Below, in pieces: positions 43,910-52,812 of a DNA stretch of 64,000 bases. A program made the position numbers and the translations under genes. Numbering within the stretch: position 1 is the first letter of the stretch; each line of letters begins with the position of its first letter. The notes beneath the pieces are model-generated. The model did not search any database and was not told the DNA's origin. It worked only from the letters and a program-made list of their open reading frames with translations. The DNA comes from Burkholderia pseudomultivorans (lineage in GTDB: Bacteria > Pseudomonadota > Gammaproteobacteria > Burkholderiales > Burkholderiaceae), in the NCBI RefSeq assembly GCF_902499075.1, contig NZ_CABVPP010000006.1, positions 62,001 through 126,000 of the forward strand, in the 5' to 3' direction.

Positions 43910-44398
43910 CTAGAAGTAGTAACGGCTGATCGTGTCGGCGACGCAGCCGGGCTTGGCGTCGCCTTCGATCTCGACGCTCACGCGAATCCACGCCTGCACG
44001 CCGCCGTCCAGCGGCTCGACGCGCAGCAGCTCGCCGACGCCGCGCACGCGCGCGCCGACCTTTACCGGCGCCGGGAAGCGGATCCGGTCGCAGCCGTAGT
44101 TGACGCCGAGCCGCGCGCCGTCGATGCGCACGATCTGCGGCAGGAAATGGTTGACGAGCGCCAGCGTCAGGTAGCCGTGCGCGATGCACGCGCCGAACGG
44201 GCCGTCCTTCGCACGCACCGGATCGACGTGCACCCACTGGTGGTCGCCGGTCGCATCGGCGAAGCCGTCGATGCGGAGCTGGTCGATCGCGAGCCACGCG
44301 CTCGCGCCGAGCGTTTCGCCGACGGCCGCGGCGAGCTCGCCGGGATGCGCGAACACGCGCGGCGTCGCGCGCACGGGGTCGAGTGTCGTCTCCATCAT
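43910..44398 (-). CDS. MaoC-like enoyl-CoA hydratase
   Basis: A 162-residue single hot-dog-fold protein. The R-hydratase signature is [16 protein letters not shown], where D and H are catalytic, followed by [23 protein letters not shown]. It hydrates 2-enoyl-CoA to (R)-3-hydroxyacyl-CoA. The start ATG overlaps the stop of the ipdF-like gene by ATGA (44395-44398). A second ATG follows immediately. Steroid clusters use MaoC hydratases in side-chain or ring beta-oxidation. Confidence 0.9.
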   Translation of the reverse strand: MMETTLDPVRATPRVFAHPGELAAAVGETLGASAWLAIDQLRIDGFADATGDHQWVHVDPVRAKDGPFGACIAHGYLTLALVNHFLPQIVRIDGARLGVNYGCDRIRFPAPVKVGARVRGVGELLRVEPLDGGVQAWIRVSVEIEGDAKPGCVADTISRYYF

Positions 44399-45195
44399 GC
44401 GTGCTGGCTGCTGACCGACAGCACTTCGCCCGTCATGTACGACGCGTAATCGCTGGCAAGAAACATCATCACGTTCGCGACCTCCCAGACTTCGGCGGCG
44501 CGCCCGAAGGCTTCGCGCGACGCCAGTTGATTCAGCAAGTCGGCCGGCGCCGACTTCTTCAGAAAATCGTGCATCGCGATGCTCGGCGCGACCGCGTTGA
44601 TGCGCACGCCATACGGCGACGCCTCGAGCGCCGCGCAGCGCGTGAGCGCCATCACGCCCGCCTTCGCGGCCGCGTAGTGCGCCTGTTCCGCCTGCGCGCG
44701 CCAGCCGAGCACCGATGCGTTGTTGACGATCGCGCCGCGGCCGCGAGCCTGCATGTGCGGCAGCATCGCGCGCGTCATCCGGAACGTCCCGGTGAGGCTA
44801 ATGTCGATCACCCGCGACCATTCGGCATCGTCCATTTCGACGATGCGTTTCGATCCGCCGAGCCCGGCGTTGTTGATCAGCACGTCGACGCCGTCGAGCC
44901 GGTCCTGCGCGTCGGCGACGAGCGCCTGCACGTCGTCCTCGACCGCGACGTTGCAGAGCCGCCCGTAGATCCGCTGCAGGCCCGTTTCGGCGCGCAGCGT
45001 ATCGACCGCCTGTTCGAGGCGCTTCTCGTGGATGTCGGAGATGAACAGCGCACGGCAGCCTTCCTCGACGCTGCGGCGCGCGGCCGCGAAGCCGATGCCG
45101 GCGCCGGCGGCAGCCGTGATCAGCACCGACTTGCCAGCGAGCAGTTGGTGGCCCGGCACATAGGCGGGCGCTTTCTGGATCTGGGGTTCGGTCAT
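44395..45195 (-). CDS. ipdF: SDR, IpdF-like (C/D-ring hydroxyacyl-CoA dehydrogenase)
   Basis: A 266-residue SDR with a slightly unusual cofactor loop (ITAAAGAGIG), NNAG, NNASVLGWRAQ, then HYAAAKAG. The VLGWRAQ segment preceding the catalytic Tyr, and the C-terminal FGRAAEVWEVANVMMFLASDY, resemble Rv3559c/IpdF, which oxidises 5-hydroxy-HIP-CoA in cholesterol degradation. It overlaps by ATGA both the MaoC gene downstream and the acyl-CoA dehydrogenase upstream (45192-45195), mirroring the ipdF-fadE30 adjacency of mycobacteria. The assignment rests on memory of that family. Confidence 0.78.
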   Translation of the reverse strand: MTEPQIQKAPAYVPGHQLLAGKSVLITAAAGAGIGFAAARRSVEEGCRALFISDIHEKRLEQAVDTLRAETGLQRIYGRLCNVAVEDDVQALVADAQDRLDGVDVLINNAGLGGSKRIVEMDDAEWSRVIDISLTGTFRMTRAMLPHMQARGRGAIVNNASVLGWRAQAEQAHYAAAKAGVMALTRCAALEASPYGVRINAVAPSIAMHDFLKKSAPADLLNQLASREAFGRAAEVWEVANVMMFLASDYASYMTGEVLSVSSQHA

Positions 45196-46385
45196 GCGTT
45201 GCCTCGCGGTTCCCTGGGCATGCCGAGCCCGCGCTCGGCCATGATGTTGAGCTGGATTTCGTTGGTGCCGGCGTAGATCGTGTCCGCACGGGAGAACAGG
45301 AACACGCGTTGCAGATAGACGAGCTTCTCGTCGTCCGGATCGATCGCGTTCGCGCGCGGCCCGAGCGCGTCCATCGCGAGCTGGCCGAGGTCGCGGTGCC
45401 AGTTCGACCAGTAATACTTGTAGATCAGCGCCTCGCGGCGCAGCGGCGCGCCGGCCGCGTCGTCGGCGCCGGACAGCATTCGCAGCGCGTTGTAGCGCAT
45501 CACGCGCAGCCCGGCCCAGGCCCGGCCGATCCGCTGGCGCAGCACCGGGTCGCGGTCGGCGCCCGATGCGCGCGCGGCGTCGATCACCCATTCGAGTTCG
45601 CGGACGAACTGCATCTGCTGGCCGAGCGTCGACATGCCGCGCTCGAAACCGAGCAGCGTCATCGCGATCCGCCAGCCGTCGCCCGGCGCGCCGACGAGGT
45701 CGCGCGCGTCCGCGCGTGCGCCGTCGAAAAACACTTCGTTGAATTCGGCGCCGCCGTTGAGCTGCCGGATCGGCCGGATCTCGACGCCCGGCTGGTCGAG
45801 CGGCATCAGCAGGAACGACAGCCCCTTGTTGCCGGTCGACGCCGGGTCGGTACGCGCGAGCACGAAGATCCAGTCGGAGTCGTGCGCGAGCGACGTCCAT
45901 ACCTTCTGGCCGTACACGCGCCACGTGCCGTCCGCGCCTTGCTCGGCGCGCGTGCGCACATTGGCGAGATCGGAGCCGGCGCCCGGCTCCGAATAGCCCT
46001 GGCACCAGAACTGCGTGCCGGCGAGGATGCCGGGCAGGAAGCGCGCGCGCTGGTCGTCGGTGCCGCATGCGACGAGCGTCGGCCCGAGCAGCCCTTCGCC
46101 GATGTGCCCCATCCGTCCCGGCCCGCCGGCGCGCGCGTATTCCTCGTGGAAGATCACCTGCTCCGCGACCGTAAAGCCGCGCCCGCCCGCTTCGACCGGC
46201 CAGCCCAGGCCGGTCCAGCCGCCCTGCGCCATCTCCCGTTCCCACGCCTTGCGCAGCGCCGGCCATGCTTCCTCGTCGCCGGGGCCGCCGCGGTATTTCA
46301 GGCACGCGAATTCGCCGCTCAGGTGCGAGCGCACCCAGTCCGCGACTTCGTGCCGCAATTGCTGTTCGCGCGTTTCGCTGTTCAT
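45192..46385 (-). CDS. Acyl-CoA dehydrogenase (FadE30-like)
   Basis: A 397-residue flavin-dependent acyl-CoA dehydrogenase: GYSEPGAGSDLANV, KVWTSLAHDSDWIFVLART, and the C-terminal YAGTNEIQLNIMAERGLG. Position next to an ipdF-like SDR fits FadE30, which acts on 5-hydroxy-HIC-CoA. It takes electrons to EtfAB. Its start overlaps the stop of the next dehydrogenase by ATGA (46382-46385), suggesting a hetero-oligomer, as actinobacterial steroid ACADs often form alpha2beta2 complexes. Which partner carries the catalytic Glu is unresolved. Confidence 0.9.
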   Translation of the reverse strand: MNSETREQQLRHEVADWVRSHLSGEFACLKYRGGPGDEEAWPALRKAWEREMAQGGWTGLGWPVEAGGRGFTVAEQVIFHEEYARAGGPGRMGHIGEGLLGPTLVACGTDDQRARFLPGILAGTQFWCQGYSEPGAGSDLANVRTRAEQGADGTWRVYGQKVWTSLAHDSDWIFVLARTDPASTGNKGLSFLLMPLDQPGVEIRPIRQLNGGAEFNEVFFDGARADARDLVGAPGDGWRIAMTLLGFERGMSTLGQQMQFVRELEWVIDAARASGADRDPVLRQRIGRAWAGLRVMRYNALRMLSGADDAAGAPLRREALIYKYYWSNWHRDLGQLAMDALGPRANAIDPDDEKLVYLQRVFLFSRADTIYAGTNEIQLNIMAERGLGMPREPRGNA

Positions 46386-47620
46386 TGAAGTGCTCCTGCG
46401 CGTGCGGCGGACGGACGCGTTGCCGTCGCCGGAATCGCTGCCGCATCGCGCGCCGGTGCGCCGCCGTCGATCGCGTAATGCGCGATCCATTCGAGCAGTC
46501 GCGGCGTGCTGCCGAACTGCGCGCCCGACGCCTGCGCACGCTTGAAATAGAGATGCGGGTCGTATTCCCACGTGAAGCCGACGCCGCCGTGCAGCTGGAT
46601 CGCCTCCTGCGCGCAGAACGCATACGCGTCGTTCGCGGCGGCCTTCGCGGCCGCGACGTCGGCGCGCAACGCCATGCCCAGCGCCGCGCCGCCGCGCTCC
46701 GCGTCCCACGCATGCGCGGCGCCGAGCACGGCCGAGCGCGCCGATTCGATCAGCACCATCATCTGCGCGCAGCGATGCTTGACGGCCTGGAACGATGCGA
46801 TCGCGCGGCCGAACTGCACGCGCTGGCCCGTATAGTCGAGCGTCAGATCGAGGCATTGCTGCGCGCCGCCGAGCTGCTCGGCGGCCAGCGCGAGCGCCGC
46901 GAACCACGCGGCGCGCTCGAGCACGCGGGCCGCGTCGCCGCTCGCGAGCAGCGCGTCGCGGCCCACGCGGGTTTCGTCGAGCACGATGCGCGCGATCGGC
47001 CGCGTCGCGTCGAGCGTGTCGAGCGGCGTGGCGGTCAGCCCCGACGCCGTCGCGGCGTCGAGCGCGAACAGGCCGATCGACTGCCCAGCGTGCGCGATCC
47101 GCGCCGGCACCAGCAGCAGGTCGGCGCGTGCGCCGTCGATCACCTGTGCAATCGCGCCGGACAACGCATAGCCGCCGGCTGTTTCGTCGGCGACGATCGG
47201 CAGCGGCCATTCTGCGGGCGCGGCGTCGAACCGCGGGTCGAGCGGCAGCGCGAGCGTCGCGCTGCACGCGCCTGCGGCGATCTTCGCGAGCCAGCCGTGC
47301 GCCGCCGGTGTCGTGCAGCCCGCCAGCGCGGTCGCCGCGACGCATGCAGTCGAAAAATACGGCACGCATGCGATGCGCCGGCCGAGCTGTTCCATCAGCA
47401 CGACCTGCTCGACCGCGCCGAGCCCCATTCCGCCTGCCGTCTCCGGCAGCGCGAGCGCGTTCCAGCCGAGTTCGCCGGACAGCGCGGCCCACAGCGCGTC
47501 GTCGCGGCCGGCCGACTGCCCGATCGCGCGGCGCACGTCGGCGGACGCGCTGCGTTCGGCGAGCACGTCGGCCGCCGCGTCGCGGATCATCGCCTGTTCG
47601 TCGGTAAGCGCGAGAGCCAT
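46382..47620 (-). CDS. Acyl-CoA dehydrogenase
   Basis: A 412-residue acyl-CoA dehydrogenase of the more divergent, probably non-FAD-binding or second-subunit type. The N-terminus is ALTDEQAMIRDAAADVLAER and the middle domain lacks the GxSEPxxGSD block. The C-terminal domain keeps RVQFGRAIASFQAVKH and IQLHGGVGFTWEYDPHLYFKRA. This is the pattern of the beta subunits in heteromeric steroid ACADs (ChsE/FadE type). It ends in an Ala-rich tail. It is separated by 3 bases from the upstream SDR and overlaps the downstream dehydrogenase. Confidence 0.88.
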   Translation of the reverse strand: MALALTDEQAMIRDAAADVLAERSASADVRRAIGQSAGRDDALWAALSGELGWNALALPETAGGMGLGAVEQVVLMEQLGRRIACVPYFSTACVAATALAGCTTPAAHGWLAKIAAGACSATLALPLDPRFDAAPAEWPLPIVADETAGGYALSGAIAQVIDGARADLLLVPARIAHAGQSIGLFALDAATASGLTATPLDTLDATRPIARIVLDETRVGRDALLASGDAARVLERAAWFAALALAAEQLGGAQQCLDLTLDYTGQRVQFGRAIASFQAVKHRCAQMMVLIESARSAVLGAAHAWDAERGGAALGMALRADVAAAKAAANDAYAFCAQEAIQLHGGVGFTWEYDPHLYFKRAQASGAQFGSTPRLLEWIAHYAIDGGAPARDAAAIPATATRPSAARAGALQ

Positions 47621-47623
47621 CCG

Positions 47624-48514
47624 TCAGCTCCCGTATACACGCTGTGCGGGACGCGCGTCGGCCAGCAGGCGTGAAATCGCCGGGCCGATCTCGGCCGGCG
47701 CCCAGCGCGCGCCGCGATCGACGCTCGGGCCGGTGCGCCAGCCCTCCGCGACCGCGATCATCCCGCCCGCGACCTCGAACACCTGGCCCGTCACGTCCGC
47801 CGACAACGGGCTGCCGAGCCAGACGACCAGCGGCGCGACGTTGGCCGGATCGAAATAGTCGAAGCCGCCGTCCTCGGGCTTCTTCATCATCTCGGCAAAC
47901 ACGCCTTCGGTCATCGACGTGCGCGCGGCCGGCGCGAGCGCATTCACGCGCACGCCGTAGCGCTGCAGCTCGACCGCCTGCATCAGCGTCAGCGCCGCGA
48001 TGCCGGCCTTCGCCGCGCCGTAGTTCGACTGGCCGATCGAGCCTTGCAGGCCCGCGCCGGAACTCGTGTTGACGATCCGCGCATCGACCGGCGCGCCGGC
48101 CTTCGCGGCGTCGCGCCACACGCGCGCCAGCACGTTCGACAGGCAGAAGTGACCGCGCAGATGCACGCGCATCACGTCGTCCCAGTCCGCTTCGGTCATG
48201 CTGGCGAACATCTTGTCGCGGCAGATGCCCGCGTTGTTGACGAGTACGTGCACGTCGCCGAACGCTTCGCGCGCGGTGTCGACGATCCGCTGCGCGGTGT
48301 CGATACGCGTAATGTCGTCGGCATTGGCGAGCGCGCGCCCGCCGCCGCTTCCACTTCTTTCGGCGATCTCGTCGCAGACGGCCTGTGCCGCGTCGTGCCG
48401 GATGTCGTTGACGACCACCGCCGCACCTTCGGCCGCGAACGCGAGCGCGTATTCGCGCCCGAGCCCGCCGCCCGCGCCGGTGATGATGACGGTGCGTCCA
48501 TTGCAGATTCCCAT
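47624..48514 (-). CDS. SDR, 17-beta-HSD4-like hydroxyacyl-CoA dehydrogenase
   Basis: A 296-residue SDR. It has TGAGGGLGREYALAFAAEGA and VVVND, as in peroxisomal multifunctional enzyme/17-beta-HSD type 4, then NNAGICRDKMF, NTSSGAGLQGS, YGAAKAG and LAPAARTSMTE. It is long for an SDR because of a C-terminal region with FEVAGGMIAVAEGW. Similar enzymes (Rv3548c-type) occur in the steroid C/D-ring cluster of mycobacteria. It lies 34 bases after the fadA6-like gene. It probably oxidises a 3-hydroxyacyl-CoA intermediate. Confidence 0.87.
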   Translation of the reverse strand: MGICNGRTVIITGAGGGLGREYALAFAAEGAAVVVNDIRHDAAQAVCDEIAERSGSGGGRALANADDITRIDTAQRIVDTAREAFGDVHVLVNNAGICRDKMFASMTEADWDDVMRVHLRGHFCLSNVLARVWRDAAKAGAPVDARIVNTSSGAGLQGSIGQSNYGAAKAGIAALTLMQAVELQRYGVRVNALAPAARTSMTEGVFAEMMKKPEDGGFDYFDPANVAPLVVWLGSPLSADVTGQVFEVAGGMIAVAEGWRTGPSVDRGARWAPAEIGPAISRLLADARPAQRVYGS

Positions 48515-48548
48515 GCTGATGCCTCGTGGATCGTGAAAGAGGTCGCGC

Positions 48549-49700
48549 TCACAGGCGCTCGATGATCGTGACGTTCGCGAGGCCGCCGCCTTCGCACATC
48601 GTCTGCAATCCGTAGCGGCCGCCGCTGCGCTCCAGTTCGTGCAGCAGCGTCGTCATCAGCCGCGCGCCGGTCGCGCCGAGCGGATGGCCGAGCGCGATAG
48701 CGCCGCCGTTCGGGTTGGTCTTTTCGTGCGGAAAGCGCGTGTCGGCGAGCCACGCGAGCGCGACCGACGCAAACGCCTCGTTGATCTCGGCGACGTCGAT
48801 CCGCGACCAGTCGAGCCCGCTCTTCTTCAATGCGGCCGCGGTCGCCGGGATCGGCGCGGTCAGCATCCACAGCGGATCGTCGCCGAGCACGCTCAGGTGA
48901 TGGATGCGCGCGCGCGGCGTCAGGCCGTAGCGCTTCAGCGCCGCCTCGGACACGATCAGCAGCGCCGCGGCCGCATCGCAGGTCTGGCTCGCGACGGCGG
49001 CCGTCAGCGAGCCCCCCGGCGCGAGCGGTTCGAGCGTCGCCATCTTGTCCAGCGACGTATCGGGGCGCGGCGTCTCGTCGTGCGCGACGCCTTCGAACGG
49101 CACGATCTCGCGCCGGAAATGCCCGGCTTCGGTCGCGGCGATCGCGCGGCGATGGCTTTCCAGCGCATAGCGCTCCATCGTCTCGCGCGACAGGTTCCAG
49201 TGATCGGCGATCCGCTGCGCGGCGACGAACTGCGACACCGGCGCATCGCCGAAGCGCGCACGCCAGCCGGTGCTGCCCGAGAACGGATCGTTGAAGCCGA
49301 GCGGCGCCGCGCAGGTCATCGCGGACGAGATCGGGATCTGCGTCATGGTCTGCACGCCGCCCGCGACGACCACGTCCTGCACGCCGCTCATCACCGCCTG
49401 CGCGGCAAAGTGCACGGCCTGCTGCGACGAGCCGCACTGGCGGTCGACCGTCACGCCCGGCACCTGCAGCGGCAGCCCGGCCGCGAGCCAGCAGGTGCGC
49501 GCGATATTGCCGGCGAGCGGGCCGATCGTGTCGACGCAGCCGAACACCACGTCGTCGTATTCGTCGGCCGGAATCGCATTGCGCCCGACCAGCGTCTTCA
49601 GCACGAAGCCGCCGAGGTCCGCCGCATGCACGTGGGCGAGCCCGCCCTTGCGGCGGCCGGTCGGCGTGCGCAGCGCGTCGACGATATAGGCTTGTTTCAT
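48549..49700 (-). CDS. fadA6: Thiolase FadA6-like
   Basis: A 383-residue thiolase, strongly like mycobacterial FadA6 as remembered: VDRQCGSSQQAVHFAAQAVMSG (nucleophile C89), [50 protein letters not shown] and the ending GRYGLQTMCEGGGLANVTIIERL. FadA6 acts at the end of steroid C/D-ring degradation, cleaving 4-methyl-5-oxo-octanedioyl-CoA. The ATG at 49700 overlaps the stop of the upstream acyl-CoA dehydrogenase by ATGA. Confidence 0.9.
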   Translation of the reverse strand: MKQAYIVDALRTPTGRRKGGLAHVHAADLGGFVLKTLVGRNAIPADEYDDVVFGCVDTIGPLAGNIARTCWLAAGLPLQVPGVTVDRQCGSSQQAVHFAAQAVMSGVQDVVVAGGVQTMTQIPISSAMTCAAPLGFNDPFSGSTGWRARFGDAPVSQFVAAQRIADHWNLSRETMERYALESHRRAIAATEAGHFRREIVPFEGVAHDETPRPDTSLDKMATLEPLAPGGSLTAAVASQTCDAAAALLIVSEAALKRYGLTPRARIHHLSVLGDDPLWMLTAPIPATAAALKKSGLDWSRIDVAEINEAFASVALAWLADTRFPHEKTNPNGGAIALGHPLGATGARLMTTLLHELERSGGRYGLQTMCEGGGLANVTIIERL

Positions 49701-50767
49701 CGCTTGGATTCCTCGAGGTCGAAGGTCTGCGCGGGGCCGATCGGCAACGCGTCGTCGAGGATCGCGCCGGCCACGCGGGCCTTGTGGAACGCGCTGTCGC
49801 CCCAGCTTGCGGCGAGCGCCCAGATGCGTTTCATGAAGATCTGCAGGTCGAGCTCCCACGTGTAGCCGATCGCGCCGTGCACCTGCATCGTGTGGCGCGC
49901 GGCAAGCTGCGCGGTCGCGGCGGCCGCGAGCTTCGCGTGCGACACGAACAGCGCGCGCTGCGGATGATCGTCGGCGATCGCCTGCGCGGCGCGCGCGACG
50001 ACCGGTCGCGCGAACTCGTAGCGGATCGCGACGTCGGCGAGCAGGTGCTTCAGCGCCTGGTACGAGCCGATCGCCTTGCCGAACTGCTTGCGCTGCGCGC
50101 TGTAGTCGATCGCGACGTCGAGCACGCGCTGCGTGAGGCCGAGCAGCTGCGCGGCAACCGCGAACGCGCCGTGATCGAACGCGCGCGCCAGCAGCGGCGC
50201 GGCTTCCTCGACGCCCGCGATGCGCGTCGCCGACGACGCTTCCCAGTCCAGCGTGAACAGCCGCCGCGACGGGTCGACGCTGTCGACCGCGCGCCACGCG
50301 CACTGCGCGGGATCGACGCGATGCAATTCGCCGCGGTGCTCGCACAGCAGCGTGTGCGCGACATGCACGTCGGCCGCATACGGGTTCACCGGATGCACGA
50401 GCGCGACGCGCGCATTCCCTTGCGCGATGTCGCACAGCAGCGCATCGCGCCAGTCGCTCGCGGGCAGCCGCGCGAGCACGCCAGCCGCTACCAGCGCGGT
50501 GTCGAGCAGCGGCTCGGGGCTGCCGAAGTAGCCGTAGGTCTGCGCGAGCAGCGCCCACTCGACTTCGGTGAGGCCGAGTCCGCCGAACGCGTCGGGCACC
50601 GACACGGCGGTCAGCCCCTGCGATGCGAACAGCGACCACAACGCGTCCGAGCGGCCGGTCGGCGTGGCCCACAGCTCGCGGATCAGCTCCGGCGTCATCT
50701 CGGTCATCAGCAGGCGCTTCACGCTGTCCGCGAGCGCTTCCTGGTCTTCATCGAATACGAAATCCAT
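49697..50767 (-). CDS. Acyl-CoA dehydrogenase (FadE33-like subunit)
   Basis: A 356-residue acyl-CoA dehydrogenase, short and lacking the canonical GxSEPxAGSD block. It has MDFVFDEDQEALADSVKRLL, VPDAFGGLGLTEVEW, and the C-terminal QRKQFGKAIGSYQALKHLLADV and VHGAIGYTWELDLQIFMKR. This is the profile of the FadE33/ChsE2-type second subunit, which needs a FadE32-like partner to bind FAD. The catalytic-partner gene is immediately upstream (35-base gap). ATG 50767 is chosen, as the frame otherwise merges with the upstream gene's antisense-free extension. Confidence 0.87.
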   Translation of the reverse strand: MDFVFDEDQEALADSVKRLLMTEMTPELIRELWATPTGRSDALWSLFASQGLTAVSVPDAFGGLGLTEVEWALLAQTYGYFGSPEPLLDTALVAAGVLARLPASDWRDALLCDIAQGNARVALVHPVNPYAADVHVAHTLLCEHRGELHRVDPAQCAWRAVDSVDPSRRLFTLDWEASSATRIAGVEEAAPLLARAFDHGAFAVAAQLLGLTQRVLDVAIDYSAQRKQFGKAIGSYQALKHLLADVAIRYEFARPVVARAAQAIADDHPQRALFVSHAKLAAAATAQLAARHTMQVHGAIGYTWELDLQIFMKRIWALAASWGDSAFHKARVAGAILDDALPIGPAQTFDLEESKR

Positions 50768-50802
50768 ACGATGTCCGTTCAGTGAGGGTGTCGCCGGCGC
50801 GC

Positions 50803-51972
50803 TCACGCGCGCGGCATGCCGAGCATCCGTTCGGCGACGATGTTGCGCTGGATCTCGTTGGTGCCCGCGTAGATCGGGCCGGCCTGCGCGAACAGGAAGC
50901 CGTCGAGCCAGTGGCCGAGCGTCGCGTGCTGCGCGGCGGTCTGCGGGACGACCTCGCCGTGCGCGCCGAGGATGTCGAGCGCGGTCTGGTGCATCCGCAG
51001 GTCCAGCTCGGACCAGAACACTTTGTTGGTGCTCGACTCCGCGCCGATGTGGCCGCCCTTCAGCAGCCGGCTCGCGGTCGCGTAGGTCGACAGCGCATAC
51101 GCCTGCGCATCCATCCACGCCGACACCACGCGCTCGCGCAGCGTCGGGTCGCGATCCGCGCTGTCGCGATGCGCGAGATACAGGTCGCGCAGCGCCTGCG
51201 CGGTTCGCTGGAAGCGCGCGGGCGAACGCAGCATCAGCCCGCGCTCGAAGCCGGCCGTCGCCATCGCGACCTGCCAGCCCGCGCCTTCGGCCGCCAGCCG
51301 GTTCTCGACCGGCACGCGCACGTCGTCGAAAAAGATCTCCGCGAAGCCCGTCTGCCCGTTCAGCTGCCGGATCGGCCGCACCGTGATGCCGGGCGCCGAC
51401 AGCGGCACCATCAGGAACGTAAGCCCGTGATGGCGCGACGATTCCGGATCGCTGCGGAACAGCCCGAACAACCAGTCGGCCCACACCGCGCGCGTCGACC
51501 AGATCTTCTGGCCGTTCAGCACGTATTCGTCGCCGATGCGGATCGCCGTCGAGCGGATCGCGGCCATGTCCGAGCCCGCGTTCGGCTCCGACCAGCCTTG
51601 CGCCCACACGTGTTCGCCGGCCGCCATCGCCGGCAGGAAACGCGCCTTCTGCTCGGCGGTGCCGAAGTCCATCAGCGTCGGGCCGAGCAGGAAGATGCCG
51701 TTCTGGTTCACGCGCATCGGCGCGTCCGCGCGCCAGTACTCCTCCTCGAAGATCAGCCACTCGATCAGGTCGCAGCCGCGCCCGCCCAGCTCGCGCGGCC
51801 AGGTGACCATGCTCCAGCGGCCCGAGTGCAGCGTGCGCTCCCAGTCGCGATGCGCGGCAAAGCCCGCCTCGGTATCGAAGCTCGGCAGCCGCTCGCGCGG
51901 CACGTGCGCGGCGAGCCAGTCGCGGATTTCCGCGCGGAACGCCTGCTGTTGCGGCGTATAGGTCAGGTTCAT
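50803..51972 (-). CDS. Acyl-CoA dehydrogenase (FadE31/FadE32-like)
   Basis: A 389-residue acyl-CoA dehydrogenase with the complete FAD-site motifs: WAQGWSEPNAGSDMAAIRS, IWSTRAVWADWLFGLFRSD, and a C-terminal PIYAGTNEIQRNIVAERMLG. It likely pairs with the FadE33-like protein to oxidise MOODA-CoA-type C/D-ring intermediates. ATG 51972 overlaps the echA20-like stop by ATGA (51969-51972); an upstream extension to 52020 lacks family character. Confidence 0.9.
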   Translation of the reverse strand: MNLTYTPQQQAFRAEIRDWLAAHVPRERLPSFDTEAGFAAHRDWERTLHSGRWSMVTWPRELGGRGCDLIEWLIFEEEYWRADAPMRVNQNGIFLLGPTLMDFGTAEQKARFLPAMAAGEHVWAQGWSEPNAGSDMAAIRSTAIRIGDEYVLNGQKIWSTRAVWADWLFGLFRSDPESSRHHGLTFLMVPLSAPGITVRPIRQLNGQTGFAEIFFDDVRVPVENRLAAEGAGWQVAMATAGFERGLMLRSPARFQRTAQALRDLYLAHRDSADRDPTLRERVVSAWMDAQAYALSTYATASRLLKGGHIGAESSTNKVFWSELDLRMHQTALDILGAHGEVVPQTAAQHATLGHWLDGFLFAQAGPIYAGTNEIQRNIVAERMLGMPRA

Positions 51973-52787
51973 GCGCGTGCCTCCTGCGCGGTTGCCGGTG
52001 CGGCCGACGCATCGAAGCACGCGTCGCGCTTCTCGACGAACGCGGCGCGCGCTTCCGTCGAGTCGTTCGTCATGTACGCCTGTAGCGTGAAGCCCTGCTC
52101 CCAGCGATATTTGTCCTCGAGATCGCCGTCCTCGACGCCGTTCAGCGCCTCCTTTGCGAGCCGCACCATCGCGGGGCTCTTGGCCGCGATCCGGCGGGCG
52201 ATCGCGAGTGCCGCGTCGCGCAGCGCGTCGCGCGCGACGACCTGCTCGAGCGCGCCGAGCCGGTATGCCTCGGCCGCGTCGATCATCTCGCCGGTGAAAT
52301 ACATCGTGCGCACCTTCTGCACGCCGAACAGCCGCTGCAGGTGCGCACCGCCGCCCATCGCGCCGCGGTCGATCTCGGGTACGCCGAAGCGCGCGCAGTC
52401 GGCCGCGACGACGATGTCAGCCGCGCCGCAGATGCCGATCCCGCCGCCGAGCACGAAGCCGTGCACGGCCGCGATCACCGGTTTCGGGTTGCGGTGCACC
52501 GCGCGGAACGTCTCGTAGTTGCCCGCGTTGACCGCCACGATCCGCTCCGGATGCGCGGCCAGTTCCTTGATGTCGACGCCCGCGCAGAAGCCGCGCCCTT
52601 CGCCGCGCACGACGATCGCGCGCACGTCGTCGTCGGCGCCGAGCGCATCGAGTGCGCGGGCGAGCGCATGCCAGCCCTGCGCGTCGAGCGCGTTGACGGG
52701 CGGATGCGCGATCACCAGTTCGGCGATGCCGTCGGCGCGGTCGATCCGGAACGGCGTCGTGCCGGCCGGTTGATTGGATGGTGTCAT
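51969..52787 (-). CDS. echA20: Crotonase EchA20-like (D-ring opening hydrolase)
   Basis: A 272-residue crotonase: AHPPVNALDAQGWHALARAL, the oxyanion segment GRGFCAGVDIKEL, VHGFVLGGGIGICGAADIVVA, and EIDRGAMGGGAHLQRLFG. The EGRGF-AGVDIKE signature and DIERGALG-like block match mycobacterial EchA20 as remembered. That enzyme hydrolytically opens the D ring of HIEC-CoA. It lies 25 bases after ipdC, the same neighbourhood as in actinobacteria. General enoyl-CoA hydratase activity is the alternative. Confidence 0.85.
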   Translation of the reverse strand: MTPSNQPAGTTPFRIDRADGIAELVIAHPPVNALDAQGWHALARALDALGADDDVRAIVVRGEGRGFCAGVDIKELAAHPERIVAVNAGNYETFRAVHRNPKPVIAAVHGFVLGGGIGICGAADIVVAADCARFGVPEIDRGAMGGGAHLQRLFGVQKVRTMYFTGEMIDAAEAYRLGALEQVVARDALRDAALAIARRIAAKSPAMVRLAKEALNGVEDGDLEDKYRWEQGFTLQAYMTNDSTEARAAFVEKRDACFDASAAPATAQEARA

Positions 52788-52812
52788 CTCCTCTGCCTCC
52801 CTGTGATGTCGT

